Positions 1 through 9,281 of a stretch of DNA of 64,000 nucleotides are shown in pieces; position 1 is the first letter of the stretch; the number at the start of each line of letters is the position of its first letter. The notes beneath the pieces are model-generated. The model was not told the DNA's origin, searched no databases, and saw only the letters and a program-made list of their open reading frames with translations. The stretch is from the NCBI RefSeq assembly GCF_900176365.1, contig NZ_FWXY01000017.1:1-64000 (forward strand), read 5' to 3'. The DNA comes from Desulfocicer vacuolatum DSM 3385 (GTDB taxonomy: Bacteria > Desulfobacterota > Desulfobacteria > Desulfobacterales > Desulfobacteraceae). A program made the translations under genes and the position numbers.

Positions 1-360
1 TTATCCCGATATTTGTACCGGGGAGTCATCAGTGAAAAAAACATTGTCTCCAACCGCAATGGGCACGTGACCTTCAATTACATTGAAAGCAAAACTGGTA
101 AAAAGCGACAGCGTACTCTTAAAGGAGAAGATTTTCTTCATCTTGTCCTGCTCCATGTGTTACCCAGAGGCTTCCGCAGGGTAAGGGATTACGGATTTCT
201 CCATGGGAATGCAAAAAAAATGCTTTTTTGGGTGCAGCTTATTTTGCATGTTCAAATCAAAGTACCGTCCTTGCGGCCAAGACCTGCGTTTAAATGTCCA
301 TGTTGCAATACCCCCATGGTTGTACTTGGTGTACGAACGGCAACTTTTAACCCGGGTTAA
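1..360 (+). CDS. IS91-family (Y2) transposase, 3' part
   Basis: The reading frame is open from the left edge of the window to the TAA at 358-360, so this is the C-terminal part of a gene that begins outside. The segment RYLYRGVISEKNI followed by VTFNYIES, the LLHVLPRGFRRVRDYGFL block and a terminal CPCC zinc-ribbon-like pair are characteristic of the C-terminus of IS91/ISCR rolling-circle transposases. These act as HUH-type single-strand transposases. The catalytic tyrosines would lie upstream, outside the window, so intactness cannot be judged. It marks the left end of the window as mobile DNA next to the dGTPase and HNH genes. Confidence 0.85.
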   Translation, partial: LSRYLYRGVISEKNIVSNRNGHVTFNYIESKTGKKRQRTLKGEDFLHLVLLHVLPRGFRRVRDYGFLHGNAKKMLFWVQLILHVQIKVPSLRPRPAFKCPCCNTPMVVLGVRTATFNPG

Positions 361-370
361 AGTAACTTAA

Positions 371-384
371 TTGACCAGGGTCAA
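371..384. promoter_or_regulatory. TTGAC-N4-GTCAA palindrome
   Basis: A perfect 5+5 inverted repeat, TTGACCAGGGTCAA, lies 11 bp after the transposase stop. The layout is that of a CRP/FNR-family site, but no promoter or gene start follows closely, so it may be chance or part of the IS end. Confidence 0.25.
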
Positions 385-579
385 AGTTGAATATTAACAA
401 TCAAAAAAGCTAAGATATTAATTTTATAATTATTTTTAAACAAGCTCATCAAAAGAGCTCCGCTATAGCTGTGCCCTCTCTCCAATATGGGGGCGCATAA
501 AAAAATCCCTGCTCCCTCCTTGAAAAAAGATATTTTCTTATAGCCATCACCCCAATAATCATAGGGCTTGTTCAACAAC

Positions 580-619
580 AGGATAAGATCGTGGTTCGCT
601 GCGCTCACACGATCTATCC
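580..619. repeat. Imperfect palindrome downstream of dGTPase
   Basis: AGGATA-GATCGTG pairs with CACGATC-TATCCT with one unpaired base. It lies just past the dGTPase stop, and flanking AACA/TGTT can extend the stem on the minus strand. No T-tract follows, so it is not a normal terminator. It could be an attC-like site or part of the IS91 end. The remaining sequence from 361 to 633 holds no convincing gene. Confidence 0.3.
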
Positions 620-633
620 TTGTTCGTTCGGTT

Positions 634-1860
634 TCAAAATGTTGTTAGTTCTTCGAAAATTTTCAAGGCAAAATAATCCGTCATACCTGAAATAAAATCT
701 ATTGCCGCCAAGACATAATCTTCATATTTCTCGATATCATAAAGAACGGCATTTTTATATCTATTGGTATCCGCTTCTCTTTCGTTAGGTTCTCCGAATT
801 TAAGCAACCATTCGCTAAAGGTTTTAACTAAAGTAGGATAAGTATCTTTATGCTTTTCGATTGAGTTGACAGTATTTTTACCATCAAAAAGTCCATCTAA
901 TGTATTGAAAATTGATTCAATTATTAACTTCGCGTAGTTTTTGTACACATCAAGTCTTTTGTGGCGATATATATTTTCATAATTGAATTCTTTTAACAAA
1001 TTCATCACCTTCAGACTTGATTCGGAAATCATTATTCCAGATTCAGGTGAACTATTTTTGCACAGGTCTATTATAAAATCGTGTATTAAAATAGTATTGT
1101 TTATTTCTTCAATTGTATTGGTCCTACCTGTTTGCTGTATAATATCATTCAGCTCATTAAGTTGGCTTCTATCAAGAATATTTAGAACTAATGCATCTTC
1201 AATATCACGACCAAGATATGATATTTTGTCGGCTATTTTAACAACACAGCCTTCCCATGTGTATGGACGAAACTCATTTGCTTTTGTAATGCTCTCAAGA
1301 TCAATACAATCCTCTCTTGGAAAAATTGCATTTTCGTCTACTTCACCACAGTGGCAAATGATTCCATCTCGAGTAGCATAAGTGAGGTTTAAATTTCTTT
1401 GAAAACCCCAAGGATCTTCTAGTGTCTCTGTTTTATCAATAATTCTTAAACTATTTTTTTCATGCCAAAATGTAATGCCAAATTTTTCATCAGTGATATC
1501 AGATAGAATCGTTTCCCCCGCATGTCCAAAAGGGGTGTGGCCAAGATCATGTCCAATTGCTATAGCATTTGTTAACTCGGTATTTAAACCAAGATATTTT
1601 GTTATTGTATAACTAACAGATGTGACATGGTTTACATGTTCTATTCTCGTACAGACATGATCATTTGTAGTAGCAAAAAACACTTGAGTTTTATGTTTGA
1701 GTCGTCTGTAGGCCGGACAGTGTAATATTCTATTGTAATCTCGAGAGAATGGGGAGCGGATATCATCATCCCGATGGTATAAATCAATGATTCGACTAGT
1801 AGAATTTTCCCATTTTGGATTATTTTCATCCATCTTGACTTTTTTAAAATGATTTTTCAT
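634..1860 (-). CDS. dgt: dGTPase-like HD-domain triphosphohydrolase
   Basis: A protein of about 408 residues with the family layout: an N-terminal FSRDYNRILHCPAYRRLKHKTQVF block, TRIEHVNHV, and the HD signature IGHDLGHTPFGHAGE, followed by the helical C-terminal part. Members hydrolyse dGTP (or other dNTPs) to the nucleoside and triphosphate, and the His/Asp residues bind the metal. The chosen start is the ATG at 1860, which has a GAGGAGAGAG Shine-Dalgarno. A longer open frame to 1917 has no such site. Codon use is more AT-rich than in the chelatase genes nearby, and the gene sits between an IS91 end and an HNH gene, so it may have been acquired. Some relatives act in phage defence; nothing here decides that. 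Confidence 0.85.
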   Translation of the reverse strand: MKNHFKKVKMDENNPKWENSTSRIIDLYHRDDDIRSPFSRDYNRILHCPAYRRLKHKTQVFFATTNDHVCTRIEHVNHVTSVSYTITKYLGLNTELTNAIAIGHDLGHTPFGHAGETILSDITDEKFGITFWHEKNSLRIIDKTETLEDPWGFQRNLNLTYATRDGIICHCGEVDENAIFPREDCIDLESITKANEFRPYTWEGCVVKIADKISYLGRDIEDALVLNILDRSQLNELNDIIQQTGRTNTIEEINNTILIHDFIIDLCKNSSPESGIMISESSLKVMNLLKEFNYENIYRHKRLDVYKNYAKLIIESIFNTLDGLFDGKNTVNSIEKHKDTYPTLVKTFSEWLLKFGEPNEREADTNRYKNAVLYDIEKYEDYVLAAIDFISGMTDYFALKIFEELTTF

Positions 1861-1884
1861 AATGCACTCTCTCCTCGATTTAGA

Positions 1885-2011
1885 ACCGAACGGGGAGCTG
1901 AGGGGCCGGGCGTGCAAACCGATACGCTTTGTGACACCAACAGCTTTCCGTAAACCATATACTTTCGAAAGCGGCGTAGACCGCCCGGTCCCTTCCAGCG
2001 TCTGGTTATGT
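1885..2011. repeat. Candidate attC-like recombination site
   Basis: On the plus strand ACCGAAC (1885-1891) is followed by GGGGAGCTGAGGGGCCGGGC. A complementary arm, GCCCGGTCCCTTCCAGC, is followed by GTTATGT (2005-2011). The arms pair with a few extrahelical bases on one side, as in integron attC sites. The end boxes each miss the RYYYAAC/GTTRRRY consensus at one position. It lies between the HNH and dGTPase genes, and the dGTPase start codon follows about 25 bp after the end box. The motif GTTATGTTT recurs inverted at 2884-2892, so the HNH gene is framed as a cassette would be. Confidence 0.35.
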
Positions 2012-2863
2012 TTGTCTTCTCACCAACTTTTTAAGCTGCTCAATTGTTGCCCAAGGACGCTTTCGATGAAGCATCCGATGGCAGTTTGCACAAACCAGAG
2101 CAAAGTCCTCAATTTTCGTGTTCCGAAGCTCGCCTTCCTCTAAATCGCTTAGTGGACGGGTATGGTGTGCCTCAATATATGAGGCTCCAAGTTTTCCATA
2201 ACGTTCAACAAAATCGAATTCGCATACCTCGCATGGAAGTGCCCCGTCATTTAGTTGAGCATGACGTGCTTTTGCTTGGCGAACAGCCTGAGAGTCTCGT
2301 TCTCTGGATTTATGCAGCCGTTCAATTCGCCGACCTTCGGGGAATGATGTACGGGCCGGTTTGTTTGAAAAATCTACCAATCCATCCGCAGTCACACGAT
2401 AGGATACAAGCGAAAAAACATCTTCCAAGAAATCTTCGAGCGTAACTATTGCACTTGGTAATGAAACAACATAGTCTTCCCGGCCAACTGCACTAACGAA
2501 AGCCTCTTTTCTTTCTTTATTACGCCCATCCCTTTTCCTTGGACTGTATTTCCAGACTAAATCTACGGAATCTTTGCCTACTCGCTGATCATGTAGCTCG
2601 GCGATTGGTGCCTGATTGTTATTTTCGGGATAGATGACAACGTAGTAGTTTCCATCGTTACGCCAATCAATAACCAGCAACCAAAGTGTTTTCCCGGAGG
2701 CTTTATTAATTTTAAACGCCCCAATACAAATTTTGCCGTCAGCAAATGAATGAAATTCATGCAATGGAAAGGATTGAATTTTTTCAGATAAGTGGAACGT
2801 GGTACTGCCATTTAGATCATTTGACAAAACCGTGACCAAATGATCTGCAATGCTCTTCTTCAT
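2006..2863 (-). CDS. HNH endonuclease-domain protein
   Basis: A protein of 285 residues. The C-terminal third carries a Cys-supported HNH fold: CEVC, then EAHHTRPLSDL, then an ALVCANCHRMLH segment, as in McrA-like nucleases that cut DNA using one metal. The N-terminal two thirds have no motif I recognise, apart from alternating strands typical of a DNA-recognition domain. No methyltransferase lies beside it, so a standard restriction-modification pair is not supported. A modification-dependent nuclease or a mobile-cassette gene is possible. It is probably co-directional with, but independent of, the dGTPase gene, from which it is separated by the attC-like palindrome. Confidence 0.7.
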   Translation of the reverse strand: MKKSIADHLVTVLSNDLNGSTTFHLSEKIQSFPLHEFHSFADGKICIGAFKINKASGKTLWLLVIDWRNDGNYYVVIYPENNNQAPIAELHDQRVGKDSVDLVWKYSPRKRDGRNKERKEAFVSAVGREDYVVSLPSAIVTLEDFLEDVFSLVSYRVTADGLVDFSNKPARTSFPEGRRIERLHKSRERDSQAVRQAKARHAQLNDGALPCEVCEFDFVERYGKLGASYIEAHHTRPLSDLEEGELRNTKIEDFALVCANCHRMLHRKRPWATIEQLKKLVRRQT

Positions 2864-2882
2864 TTTATTAATCCTTATCCGT

Positions 2883-3035
2883 TAAACATAACAGTCGTAA
2901 TAAGTGGAAACTTTCCATGCTATTGACTGTAATAGATGACAAGGTTTTCCACCCTATTAAAATATTAAGTCAAAAATATGGAAAACTTTTCCACTTATGA
3001 CTTTTTGCATTTCTGTTTTCCACTTATTGCAATAA
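2883..3035. repeat. TTTTCCACTTAT motif cluster upstream of HNH gene
   Basis: Four related copies occur in about 130 bp: ATAAGTGGAAAC near 2900, GGTTTTCCACCC near 2940, the dyad GGAAAACTTTTCCACTTAT near 2985, and GTTTTCCACTTATTGC near 3020. The first and last form a long inverted pair. The arrangement suggests a protein-binding array (operator or iteron-like). The rest of 2864-3352 contains only repeat E1 and no gene I can support. Confidence 0.4.
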
Positions 3036-3229
3036 TTGGCATCCGTTTTATGCAAATCCAAACAAAACATTATTTATTTACCATCCATTATCCTCACCAT
3101 CCGTCATAATTTCTCTGATTCGCCATGACATTAACCTTCGATGAAAATTAAGAACAGAGCATGCCCTATGGGCAATGAGGGTTACAATTCACAATCCTTC
3201 ACCAAAGGTAAAAGGACACAAAATACCCC

Positions 3230-3303
3230 CACCTTTATTACGTCAATTCCAATTACATATATTCTTGTTTTTATCAATAATTATTTTTTACAATTGATTT
3301 TAA
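3230..3303 (+). repeat. Repeat E, copy 1 (empty site)
   Basis: This AT-rich stretch matches 18200-18262 and continues into the sequence right of the MITE at 18473: ACGTCAATT, then ATTAC-TATATTC, TTTTTATCAA, a T-run and AATTGAT. The copy here has no MITE between the T-run and AATTGAT. Confidence 0.6.
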
Positions 3304-3352
3304 AAAAACATCAGAAGAGCACCAAAAGTTGTGCAAGCATAGTAATCGACCA

Positions 3353-3793
3353 CTACCATAGGATTTGTTCATTTCCCGGGCGATTCCGGAGAGAGGGGGA
3401 ATCCACATCAGAAAAATAATCAAGTCTTAAAAAGGACATCATAGAGGGCATATTACCGAATGATGCGGTTCTGATGGATGTGGAGGCATGGGTCAGGGGC
3501 AGAAGGAAGATAGCTTTCTGGGCCCAGGCCGGAAAATTCTCCACCGGGAAAAAAATTACCCCCAGGAATGCCATGGGGGGAATCACAAAACTGGTCACAA
3601 GGCTCTGGTCTGCATGGGATTTCACCAGCATGGCAAGTGCCACGGCCAGGGAGGCAAACAGAAAACTGTTCAGCAAAACAGCTGCCCAGAACCAGATATT
3701 CCAAGAGAGCACCACCCCGAACAGAAGTCCGGGTACAAGAATGGCAAAAATGACCCTTGCAATAAGCTTAGCTTGCCGCTTTGTTTTGGTTTC
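3353..3793 (-). pseudogene. ABC-2 type transporter permease remnant
   Basis: Translation of the frame from about 3793 gives [19 protein letters not shown], then WNIWFWAAVLLNSFLFASLA and VIPPMAFLGVIFFPVENFPA, then LLPLTHASTSIRTASFG. These are typical of the C-terminal half of ABC-2 (drug/polysaccharide export) permeases. The 5' part is missing: upstream the frame meets a TGA inside the chlI coding region, and no ATG precedes the homologous part. The last membrane helix expected after SFLRLDYF is also absent. The remnant overlaps the 3' end of the chlI-like gene, which points to a deletion that fused two loci. Confidence 0.6.
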
Positions 3794-4823
3794 TCATCAT
3801 GGAAACGTCCGTCACAATATCCTGCAGGGGCTGACGTCTCACCCTGTGGGGCAGTGCCAGCGTGGCGGCCTTTTCAATATCCTTTGATTCAACTTCGGTC
3901 CTGCCCTCATATGCGGCAAGGGTTTTGGCGGTCTTTAAAATGATGATATCCCCCCTGTGACCGTCCACCCCCACATCCAGGCAATAGGATGCAATCTCAT
4001 AGAGCCTGTTTTTCTGACAGGTCACTTTTGGGTAAAGTTTTTTTGCCTGTTTGATTTGTTCCACCAATTGCCGGGACTCCTCCTCCCAGAGGCTTGCAAA
4101 TCCTTCAGGATCTTCGTCAAAATGGGTGCGCCGTTCCATGATGGCCACCCTGGCATGGGGGTCGGATATTCCCAATACATTGACGCAGAGCCCAAACCGG
4201 TCCAGAAGCTGGGGCCGCAGCTCCCCCTCCTCCGGGTTCATGGTGCCCACAAGGGTGAATCGGGCGGGATGGGAAAAAGAGATGCCCTCCCGTTCAATGG
4301 TGTTGACCCCCATGGCTGCTGAATCAAGAAGCACATCCACCACATGGTCGTCCAGAAGGTTCACCTCATCCACGTAGAGAATCCCCCTGTGAGCTGAGGC
4401 CAGTATGCCCGGCTCCACCTGCTTTTCCCCTTTTTTAAGGGCCTGTTCCATGTCCATGGTGCCCACCACCCGGTCTTCGGTGGCTCCCACGGGCAGTTCA
4501 ATCACCCTTATGCCCTCCATGACGATCTCAGGCCCCTGGTTGTCGTCAATGCCAAGAACTCGGTTACGGCATTCGGTGCGGACACACTCCGTGCATACCT
4601 CATGTTTGCCTTTGGGATCATGCTGGAACGGGCAATCCTTTACCTTTTCAATCTCCGGAAGTATCCGGGCCAGAGCCCGGACAGCCGTGGATTTGGCTGT
4701 TCCTTTTTCCCCCCGGATCAAAACACCCGAAAGGCTGGGATTGATAATATTGAGTATCAGCGCAAGCTTCATCTCTTCCTGACCCTCAATGGCCATGAAT
4801 GGATAGACTGTCTTTTTTTTCAT
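3768..4823 (-). CDS. ChlI/BchI-type AAA+ chelatase subunit
   Basis: A protein of 351 residues, full length for magnesium-chelatase I subunits. Residues 1-40 give [16 protein letters not shown] and the Walker [25 protein letters not shown], the Walker [17 protein letters not shown], and [20 protein letters not shown] follow. These proteins form hexameric rings with a D subunit and drive metal insertion by a large H/CobN subunit. The start overlaps the end of the ChlD-type gene by 4 bp (ATGA), so the two are translationally coupled. A cobN-like gene is encoded upstream on the same strand, so a cobalt or other tetrapyrrole substrate is more likely than chlorophyll synthesis. Confidence 0.9.
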   Translation of the reverse strand: MKKKTVYPFMAIEGQEEMKLALILNIINPSLSGVLIRGEKGTAKSTAVRALARILPEIEKVKDCPFQHDPKGKHEVCTECVRTECRNRVLGIDDNQGPEIVMEGIRVIELPVGATEDRVVGTMDMEQALKKGEKQVEPGILASAHRGILYVDEVNLLDDHVVDVLLDSAAMGVNTIEREGISFSHPARFTLVGTMNPEEGELRPQLLDRFGLCVNVLGISDPHARVAIMERRTHFDEDPEGFASLWEEESRQLVEQIKQAKKLYPKVTCQKNRLYEIASYCLDVGVDGHRGDIIILKTAKTLAAYEGRTEVESKDIEKAATLALPHRVRRQPLQDIVTDVSMMRNQNKAAS

Positions 4824-6979
4824 GGTAAAACTCCCTTTGCAATGTCAACCAGCTGGTTGACTTTAAGATCTTCTATTTTAAGATATTCCGCGTTCAGGTT
4901 GACGGCAAGTTTTGCAGCAAGACCAAAGGAGACGGCACCCCGGCTTTCCGAATCCACCACAACAAATTGTATTCTATCTTCAAAAGCCATCTTTTCTGCC
5001 AAAGACAGGGCCTCTTTAAATGGTCTTTGTTTTTTTATGCCTCCATTTCCCAGTGCTGCATTCCCCGGGGCATCGCTTTTAAGGGAGACATTGCCCCTGC
5101 CGTCGGTGATGATAATGGCAATGGGCCTTGCTTCTGGCTCCCGGATAAGATGGTTTCGCAGCAGTTCAAACCCCTTGACAAGTCCGGATGACAAAGGGGT
5201 TTTCCCACCCACGGGCATCTCTTCCAGAAGTTTTCCTGCAAGCTCCACAGAGGAGGTGGGGGGCAGGTTGACAAAGGCCTCCTCTTTTCGGAAGGTCACC
5301 ATGGCTACCTTGTCCCGTTTCTGATAGGCATCCAGCAGAAGCGACATCACCGCGCCCTTGGATGCCGCCATCCGCCCCCGGGCTCCCATGGAGGCACTGG
5401 CATCCACCAGAAAGAGCAGAAAATTACCAATGCGCTTTTCCCGGATCTTTTCCCGGATATCATGCTCCTTGAGAATGACGGCCAGATCGCTGCCGTTTTT
5501 CCGCTGGATCTGAAAAGGGGCTGCGGCCCTTAATGTGGCGTCAAAGGCAATATCATGACTGCCCCTGGGGATGCTGCTTCTCACATACCGGCCCTGCTTG
5601 GCAGCCGTTCTGGAGCGGGAGCGTTTACCAGAGCCCCTTCTCATGATTCGATCCTTGGGGGAGGTGAACTTTTTCACCTTAAAGGTTTCTCCCACCTCAA
5701 ATATTTTTTCCAGCACATTTTTTCTATCCTGCTCCTGGTTTTCCCCCTGGGATTCGGGTTCCGATTCAGGTGCCTCCCCACTGGATTCCTGCTCTTCTGT
5801 CTCCTCTTCCATGCTGTTTTCATTTTGCCCCGGCTTTTGTTCATCCTCGGGCCCAGCGTTTTCATGCGGTTCCGGCGGCGGTTGTTCCTGCTCTTCCTTT
5901 TTGTCCTGCTTTTGATTTTCCTCAGGTTTTTCTTCGTGGTCATGGGGAGGTTCCGGTGGCGGCGGGGGTGCCGCTTCCCGTTTCCGGTGTACCAGGGCAA
6001 ACCCGGCCACCTGCGTTACCTCATCCATCCCGGCTTCGGTCTTGCCATGGTAGGCGGCAAGGGCTTTGGCTGCCTGCTCTATGACAAGGTCGGCCCTGTG
6101 CCCTGCCACGTTGTTTTCCGCACATAGCGTGGCCACAAAGCTTCTTAAACTGTCGGAAAATCCAACCTCTTTTAAAAGATCGCCGGCCCTTTTGATCCGG
6201 TGGGACAAAAGATCGTTGTCGGCCTGGTACTGCTTAAAAAAACCTTGGGGATCGGCATCATGGTCCTCCTTTCTCTGCATCAGAAGGATTCTTCTTTCAA
6301 GATCTTTTTCCGATGTCACCTCCACACAGAGGCCGAACCGGTCCAGAAGCTGGGGTCTAAGTTCCCCCTCTTCGGGATTCATGGTCCCCACCAGGATGAA
6401 ATCCGACCCATGGGAAAAGGATATCCCCTCACGCTCTATGCGGTTTTCCCGAAAAGCCGATGCATCCAGGATGATATCCACGATGTGATCATCCAGAAGA
6501 TTGACTTCATCCACGTAGAGAATGCCTCTGTGGGCCCTGGCCAGCAATCCCGGCTGTAGTGCCCTGGCCCCGCTCTTTACAGCCAGGCTGAAATCAATGC
6601 CCCCTGCCACACGGTCCTCCGTGGCATTGAGCGGCAGGGTCACCACCCGGGTCCGGCGTTCAATGCAAGTTGCTCCGATGGCACCCTCTTTTATAATTCC
6701 ATGCTCTGATTTTTCCCGGCCTTCACTCAGTTTTCCACAGTCATCACAAAGGCTATCAGGATCTTCCGGGTTACAGGACCATGCACAGCCTTTGTTCACC
6801 TTGATCATGGGCAAAAGGGATGCAAGGGCTCTCACCGTGGTGGACTTGGCCGTCCCCTTTTCTCCCCGGATCAAAACCCCTCCAATGGCCGGATTAACGG
6901 CGTTCAGAATAAGGGCCAGTTTCAGTTGCTCCTGCCCGACGATGGCCGCAAAGGGATAGATAGTATTGTATAAGGTCAT
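4820..6979 (-). CDS. ChlD/BchD-type chelatase subunit (AAA+ plus VWA)
   Basis: A protein of 719 residues. The N-terminal AAA+ domain (about 1-330) keeps the Walker [22 protein letters not shown] and [20 protein letters not shown] proline- and glutamate-rich linker of about 90 residues follows. The C-terminal VWA domain has the MIDAS sequence [11 protein letters not shown] and a TDGRGN segment. Together with the I-type subunit it would form the ATPase motor of a class I chelatase acting on the CobN-type protein. Unlike many D subunits, its Walker motifs look intact, as in cyanobacterial and archaeal fused forms. It is separated from the importer ATPase gene by two tandem A repeats (444 bp), so it may have its own promoter. 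Confidence 0.9.
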   Translation of the reverse strand: MTLYNTIYPFAAIVGQEQLKLALILNAVNPAIGGVLIRGEKGTAKSTTVRALASLLPMIKVNKGCAWSCNPEDPDSLCDDCGKLSEGREKSEHGIIKEGAIGATCIERRTRVVTLPLNATEDRVAGGIDFSLAVKSGARALQPGLLARAHRGILYVDEVNLLDDHIVDIILDASAFRENRIEREGISFSHGSDFILVGTMNPEEGELRPQLLDRFGLCVEVTSEKDLERRILLMQRKEDHDADPQGFFKQYQADNDLLSHRIKRAGDLLKEVGFSDSLRSFVATLCAENNVAGHRADLVIEQAAKALAAYHGKTEAGMDEVTQVAGFALVHRKREAAPPPPPEPPHDHEEKPEENQKQDKKEEQEQPPPEPHENAGPEDEQKPGQNENSMEEETEEQESSGEAPESEPESQGENQEQDRKNVLEKIFEVGETFKVKKFTSPKDRIMRRGSGKRSRSRTAAKQGRYVRSSIPRGSHDIAFDATLRAAAPFQIQRKNGSDLAVILKEHDIREKIREKRIGNFLLFLVDASASMGARGRMAASKGAVMSLLLDAYQKRDKVAMVTFRKEEAFVNLPPTSSVELAGKLLEEMPVGGKTPLSSGLVKGFELLRNHLIREPEARPIAIIITDGRGNVSLKSDAPGNAALGNGGIKKQRPFKEALSLAEKMAFEDRIQFVVVDSESRGAVSFGLAAKLAVNLNAEYLKIEDLKVNQLVDIAKGVLP

Positions 6980-7015
6980 TATTTCATCTCTTTTGCGATG
7001 TGATATATTTTTTTT

Positions 7016-7390
7016 TATATGAAAAGGTAGCCTTCAAGTCTACCTCAGCAGAGCCCCTCCCCCGATGGGCAATAGGAACCGGACAATCGAGCTGTCTACA
7101 GTTCCGGTCCGGGACCATTGCCCGTCGGGGGAGGGGCGGCATAATGCCATTTGGCTCCGCGTCTACGACCCTATCTTCATTGTGTCCGCCAGGACATGCG
7201 GGTTATATGAAAAAACCTCAGCAGAGCCGCCCCCCCGATGGGCAATAGGAACCGGACAATCGAGCTGTCTACAGTTCCGGTCCGGGACCATTGCCCGTCG
7301 GGGGGGCGGCGGCATAATACCATTTGGCTCCGCGTCTACGGCCCATTATTCGTTGGGGTATGATTTTCTGCCATGTGGGGTATATTAACA
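7016..7390. repeat. Two tandem A repeats
   Basis: TATATGAAA at 7016-7024 begins the first unit. Its hairpin (7053-7137) pairs GCCCCTCCCCCGATGGGC with GCCCGTCGGGGGAGGGGC. After a conserved tail (TTGGCTCCGCGTCTACG, then GACATGC), a second TATATGAAA starts another copy, with the hairpin at 7226-7310 and arms GCCGCCCCCCC/GGGGGGGCGGC. The arm sequences differ between copies yet still pair. No coding sequence is supported in 6980-7423. Confidence 0.85.
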
Positions 7391-7423
7391 TCATGGAAAG
7401 GGGGCAGACTTTGGTCATGGCCA

Positions 7424-8239
7424 TTAATAATTTACACATTGTTTAACCGATTCATGCACGGCACCCTTTTTGTCCAGCACCGTAACCTCCAATGACCGGG
7501 TCAGGGGATTTTCCCCAACGGAGGTCTCCACCCCATAGGCAGTCTTTAAATGGGCCGGGGTGAGAACCGTTTCAGGAGTTCCCATGGTGAGGATTTTCTT
7601 GTCATGGAGCAGAATCAACCGATCACAGAACCGTGCCGCCAGATTCAGGTCATGGATGACCATCACCGCAGCCATGCCCTCGTTTCTGACCAGGGCTGAT
7701 GTGAGATGAAGAATTTTCATCTGGTGTTTGATATCCAGATTGGCCGTGGGTTCGTCCAGCATGAGAATCTGCGGGGTCTGGGCAAGGGCTCTGGCAATGA
7801 TCACTTCCTGGCGCTGTCCCCCGCTCAGTTCGTTGATCCGCCGGTGGCGCAGGCCATTTATACCGGTTTTTTCCATGGCCTCATCCACACAGCGCCTGTC
7901 TGCGTCACTGTCTGAAAACCGGAGTTGTTGAAAGGGATAACGGCCCATGGACACCACGTCTTCCACAGTAAAAAGCGGTGGAACAAAGGAACTTTGGGGA
8001 ACCACGGCCATGATTTTGGCAACTTCTTTTTTTGCAAAACGGTTGATCTTTTTACCCTGGAGCAACACCTCTCCCGCGTCAGGGCCCTTGATGCCGGTCA
8101 TGATTTTAAGAAGGGTTGTTTTACCGGCACCGTTTGGCCCGATAATCCCGTAAAACAATTTTGAGCTGATGTTAAGATAAATATTTTCAAGAATGGGAAT
8201 GTCCTGATATGATGCTGATATGTTTAAAAGTTTGAGCAT
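7424..8239 (-). CDS. FecE/BtuD-family ABC importer ATPase
   Basis: A protein of 271 residues from the ATG at 8239, four bases after the permease stop. A longer frame to 8353 lies inside the permease gene and is not needed. Walker A is GPNGAGKTT, the signature is LSGGQRQEV, and Walker B is ILMLDEPTANLD, followed by the H-loop VIHDLNLAA. This is the class of ATPase that powers uptake of iron siderophores, heme or cobalamin. It forms one unit with the permease and binding protein genes upstream. The product should sit on the cytoplasmic face of the inner membrane as a dimer. Confidence 0.92.
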   Translation of the reverse strand: MLKLLNISASYQDIPILENIYLNISSKLFYGIIGPNGAGKTTLLKIMTGIKGPDAGEVLLQGKKINRFAKKEVAKIMAVVPQSSFVPPLFTVEDVVSMGRYPFQQLRFSDSDADRRCVDEAMEKTGINGLRHRRINELSGGQRQEVIIARALAQTPQILMLDEPTANLDIKHQMKILHLTSALVRNEGMAAVMVIHDLNLAARFCDRLILLHDKKILTMGTPETVLTPAHLKTAYGVETSVGENPLTRSLEVTVLDKKGAVHESVKQCVNY

Positions 8240-8243
8240 ATTT

Positions 8244-9281
8244 TCACCACCAGTTGACTGCGTTTTTTCTTCGCTTGAGCAAATAAACAAAATAGGGAGC
8301 CCCAATGGCGGCGGTAATAATGCCGATGGGAACCTCGGACGGTTGGGAAACAACCCTTGCCAGGGTATCGCAACAAACCAGGAAAATGGCCCCGCAAAGG
8401 GCCGAAGCCGGCAAAAGAATCCTGTGACGGCTTCCCATGGCCATCCTTACCATGTGGGGTACAATAAGGCCCACAAACCCGATGATGCCGGAAACCGAGA
8501 CCGCCGCACCGGTGACAAGAGCGGAAGCGATCAACAATATCCGCTTCACCGTCTCCACATTCATGCCCAGATGAATGGCCGTCTCCTCACCAAATTGAAG
8601 AATATCCAGTTCCCGGACCATGAAGCAGAGCACGCAGATTCCTCCCAAAAGGGGCAAAATAACAATTTTCACGTCCATCCAGGTGGCCATGGCAAAGGAA
8701 CCCATGAGCCACAACACCACATTTTGCAGATTTTCCATGGAAGCAGAGATTTTAAGAAACGAGACCACTGCATAGAGAAAAAGCCCCACGGCAATACCAG
8801 CCAGCAGTAAGGTCTCTGTGGGAACCCTGTTTCCGGTGCGGGCAATGTTATAGACAACAAAGATGGTGACAGTGGCCCCCGTAAAAGCCAGAATCGGAAT
8901 GGCAAAAGGACCGAACACCCTTCCCATTCCCAGCACAATGGCAAGGCAGGCCCCCACGGCAGCCCCCGAAGACATGCCCAGCACATAGGGCTCGGCCATG
9001 GGATTCCGGAAAAGTCCCTGCATGGCAGCCCCGGACACGGCCAGCCCCATTCCAACGAGAATGGAGAGCAGTACCCTGGGGGTTCTGATATCCATGACAA
9101 TCACCTCTGGAATTCTGCTCCACTCTTTTTCAATAAGACCGCCAGTGAATTGATGTACCCATATTTTAACCACCAAAAGCGGTTTGATTACCACAGGCCC
9201 GATCATCACCGCCAGGCATGCCGTAAAAAGGAGCCCCGTTCCAATAAAGCCCATCATCAAAAAATAATTTCCATGTTTCAT
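8244..9281 (-). CDS. FecCD/BtuC-family importer permease
   Basis: A protein of 345 residues, about ten hydrophobic segments. Family landmarks include RTPRVLLSILVGMGLAVSG, GAAMQGLFRNPMAEPYVLG, SGAAVGACLAI, and the ATPase contact region VSVSGIIGFVGLIVPHMVR. It forms the dimeric membrane channel of type II importers for metal chelates (siderophore, heme, B12). The gene overlaps the binding-protein stop by 4 bp and is followed 4 bp later by the ATPase gene, a typical BtuFCD-like order. The substrate cannot be read from the permease alone. Confidence 0.93.
   Translation of the reverse strand: MKHGNYFLMMGFIGTGLLFTACLAVMIGPVVIKPLLVVKIWVHQFTGGLIEKEWSRIPEVIVMDIRTPRVLLSILVGMGLAVSGAAMQGLFRNPMAEPYVLGMSSGAAVGACLAIVLGMGRVFGPFAIPILAFTGATVTIFVVYNIARTGNRVPTETLLLAGIAVGLFLYAVVSFLKISASMENLQNVVLWLMGSFAMATWMDVKIVILPLLGGICVLCFMVRELDILQFGEETAIHLGMNVETVKRILLIASALVTGAAVSVSGIIGFVGLIVPHMVRMAMGSRHRILLPASALCGAIFLVCCDTLARVVSQPSEVPIGIITAAIGAPYFVYLLKRRKNAVNWW

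Noticed and set aside
381-608. 75-codon open frame right of the transposase
   Set aside because: No ribosome site or similarity, and it overlaps the palindrome downstream of dGTPase.
3141-3419. 92-codon frame over repeat E
   Set aside because: AT-rich repeat sequence with low-complexity translation and no motif.
5555-6127. Long plus-strand frame opposite chlD
   Set aside because: Antisense shadow of the proline/glutamate-rich linker; codon pattern follows the chlD gene.
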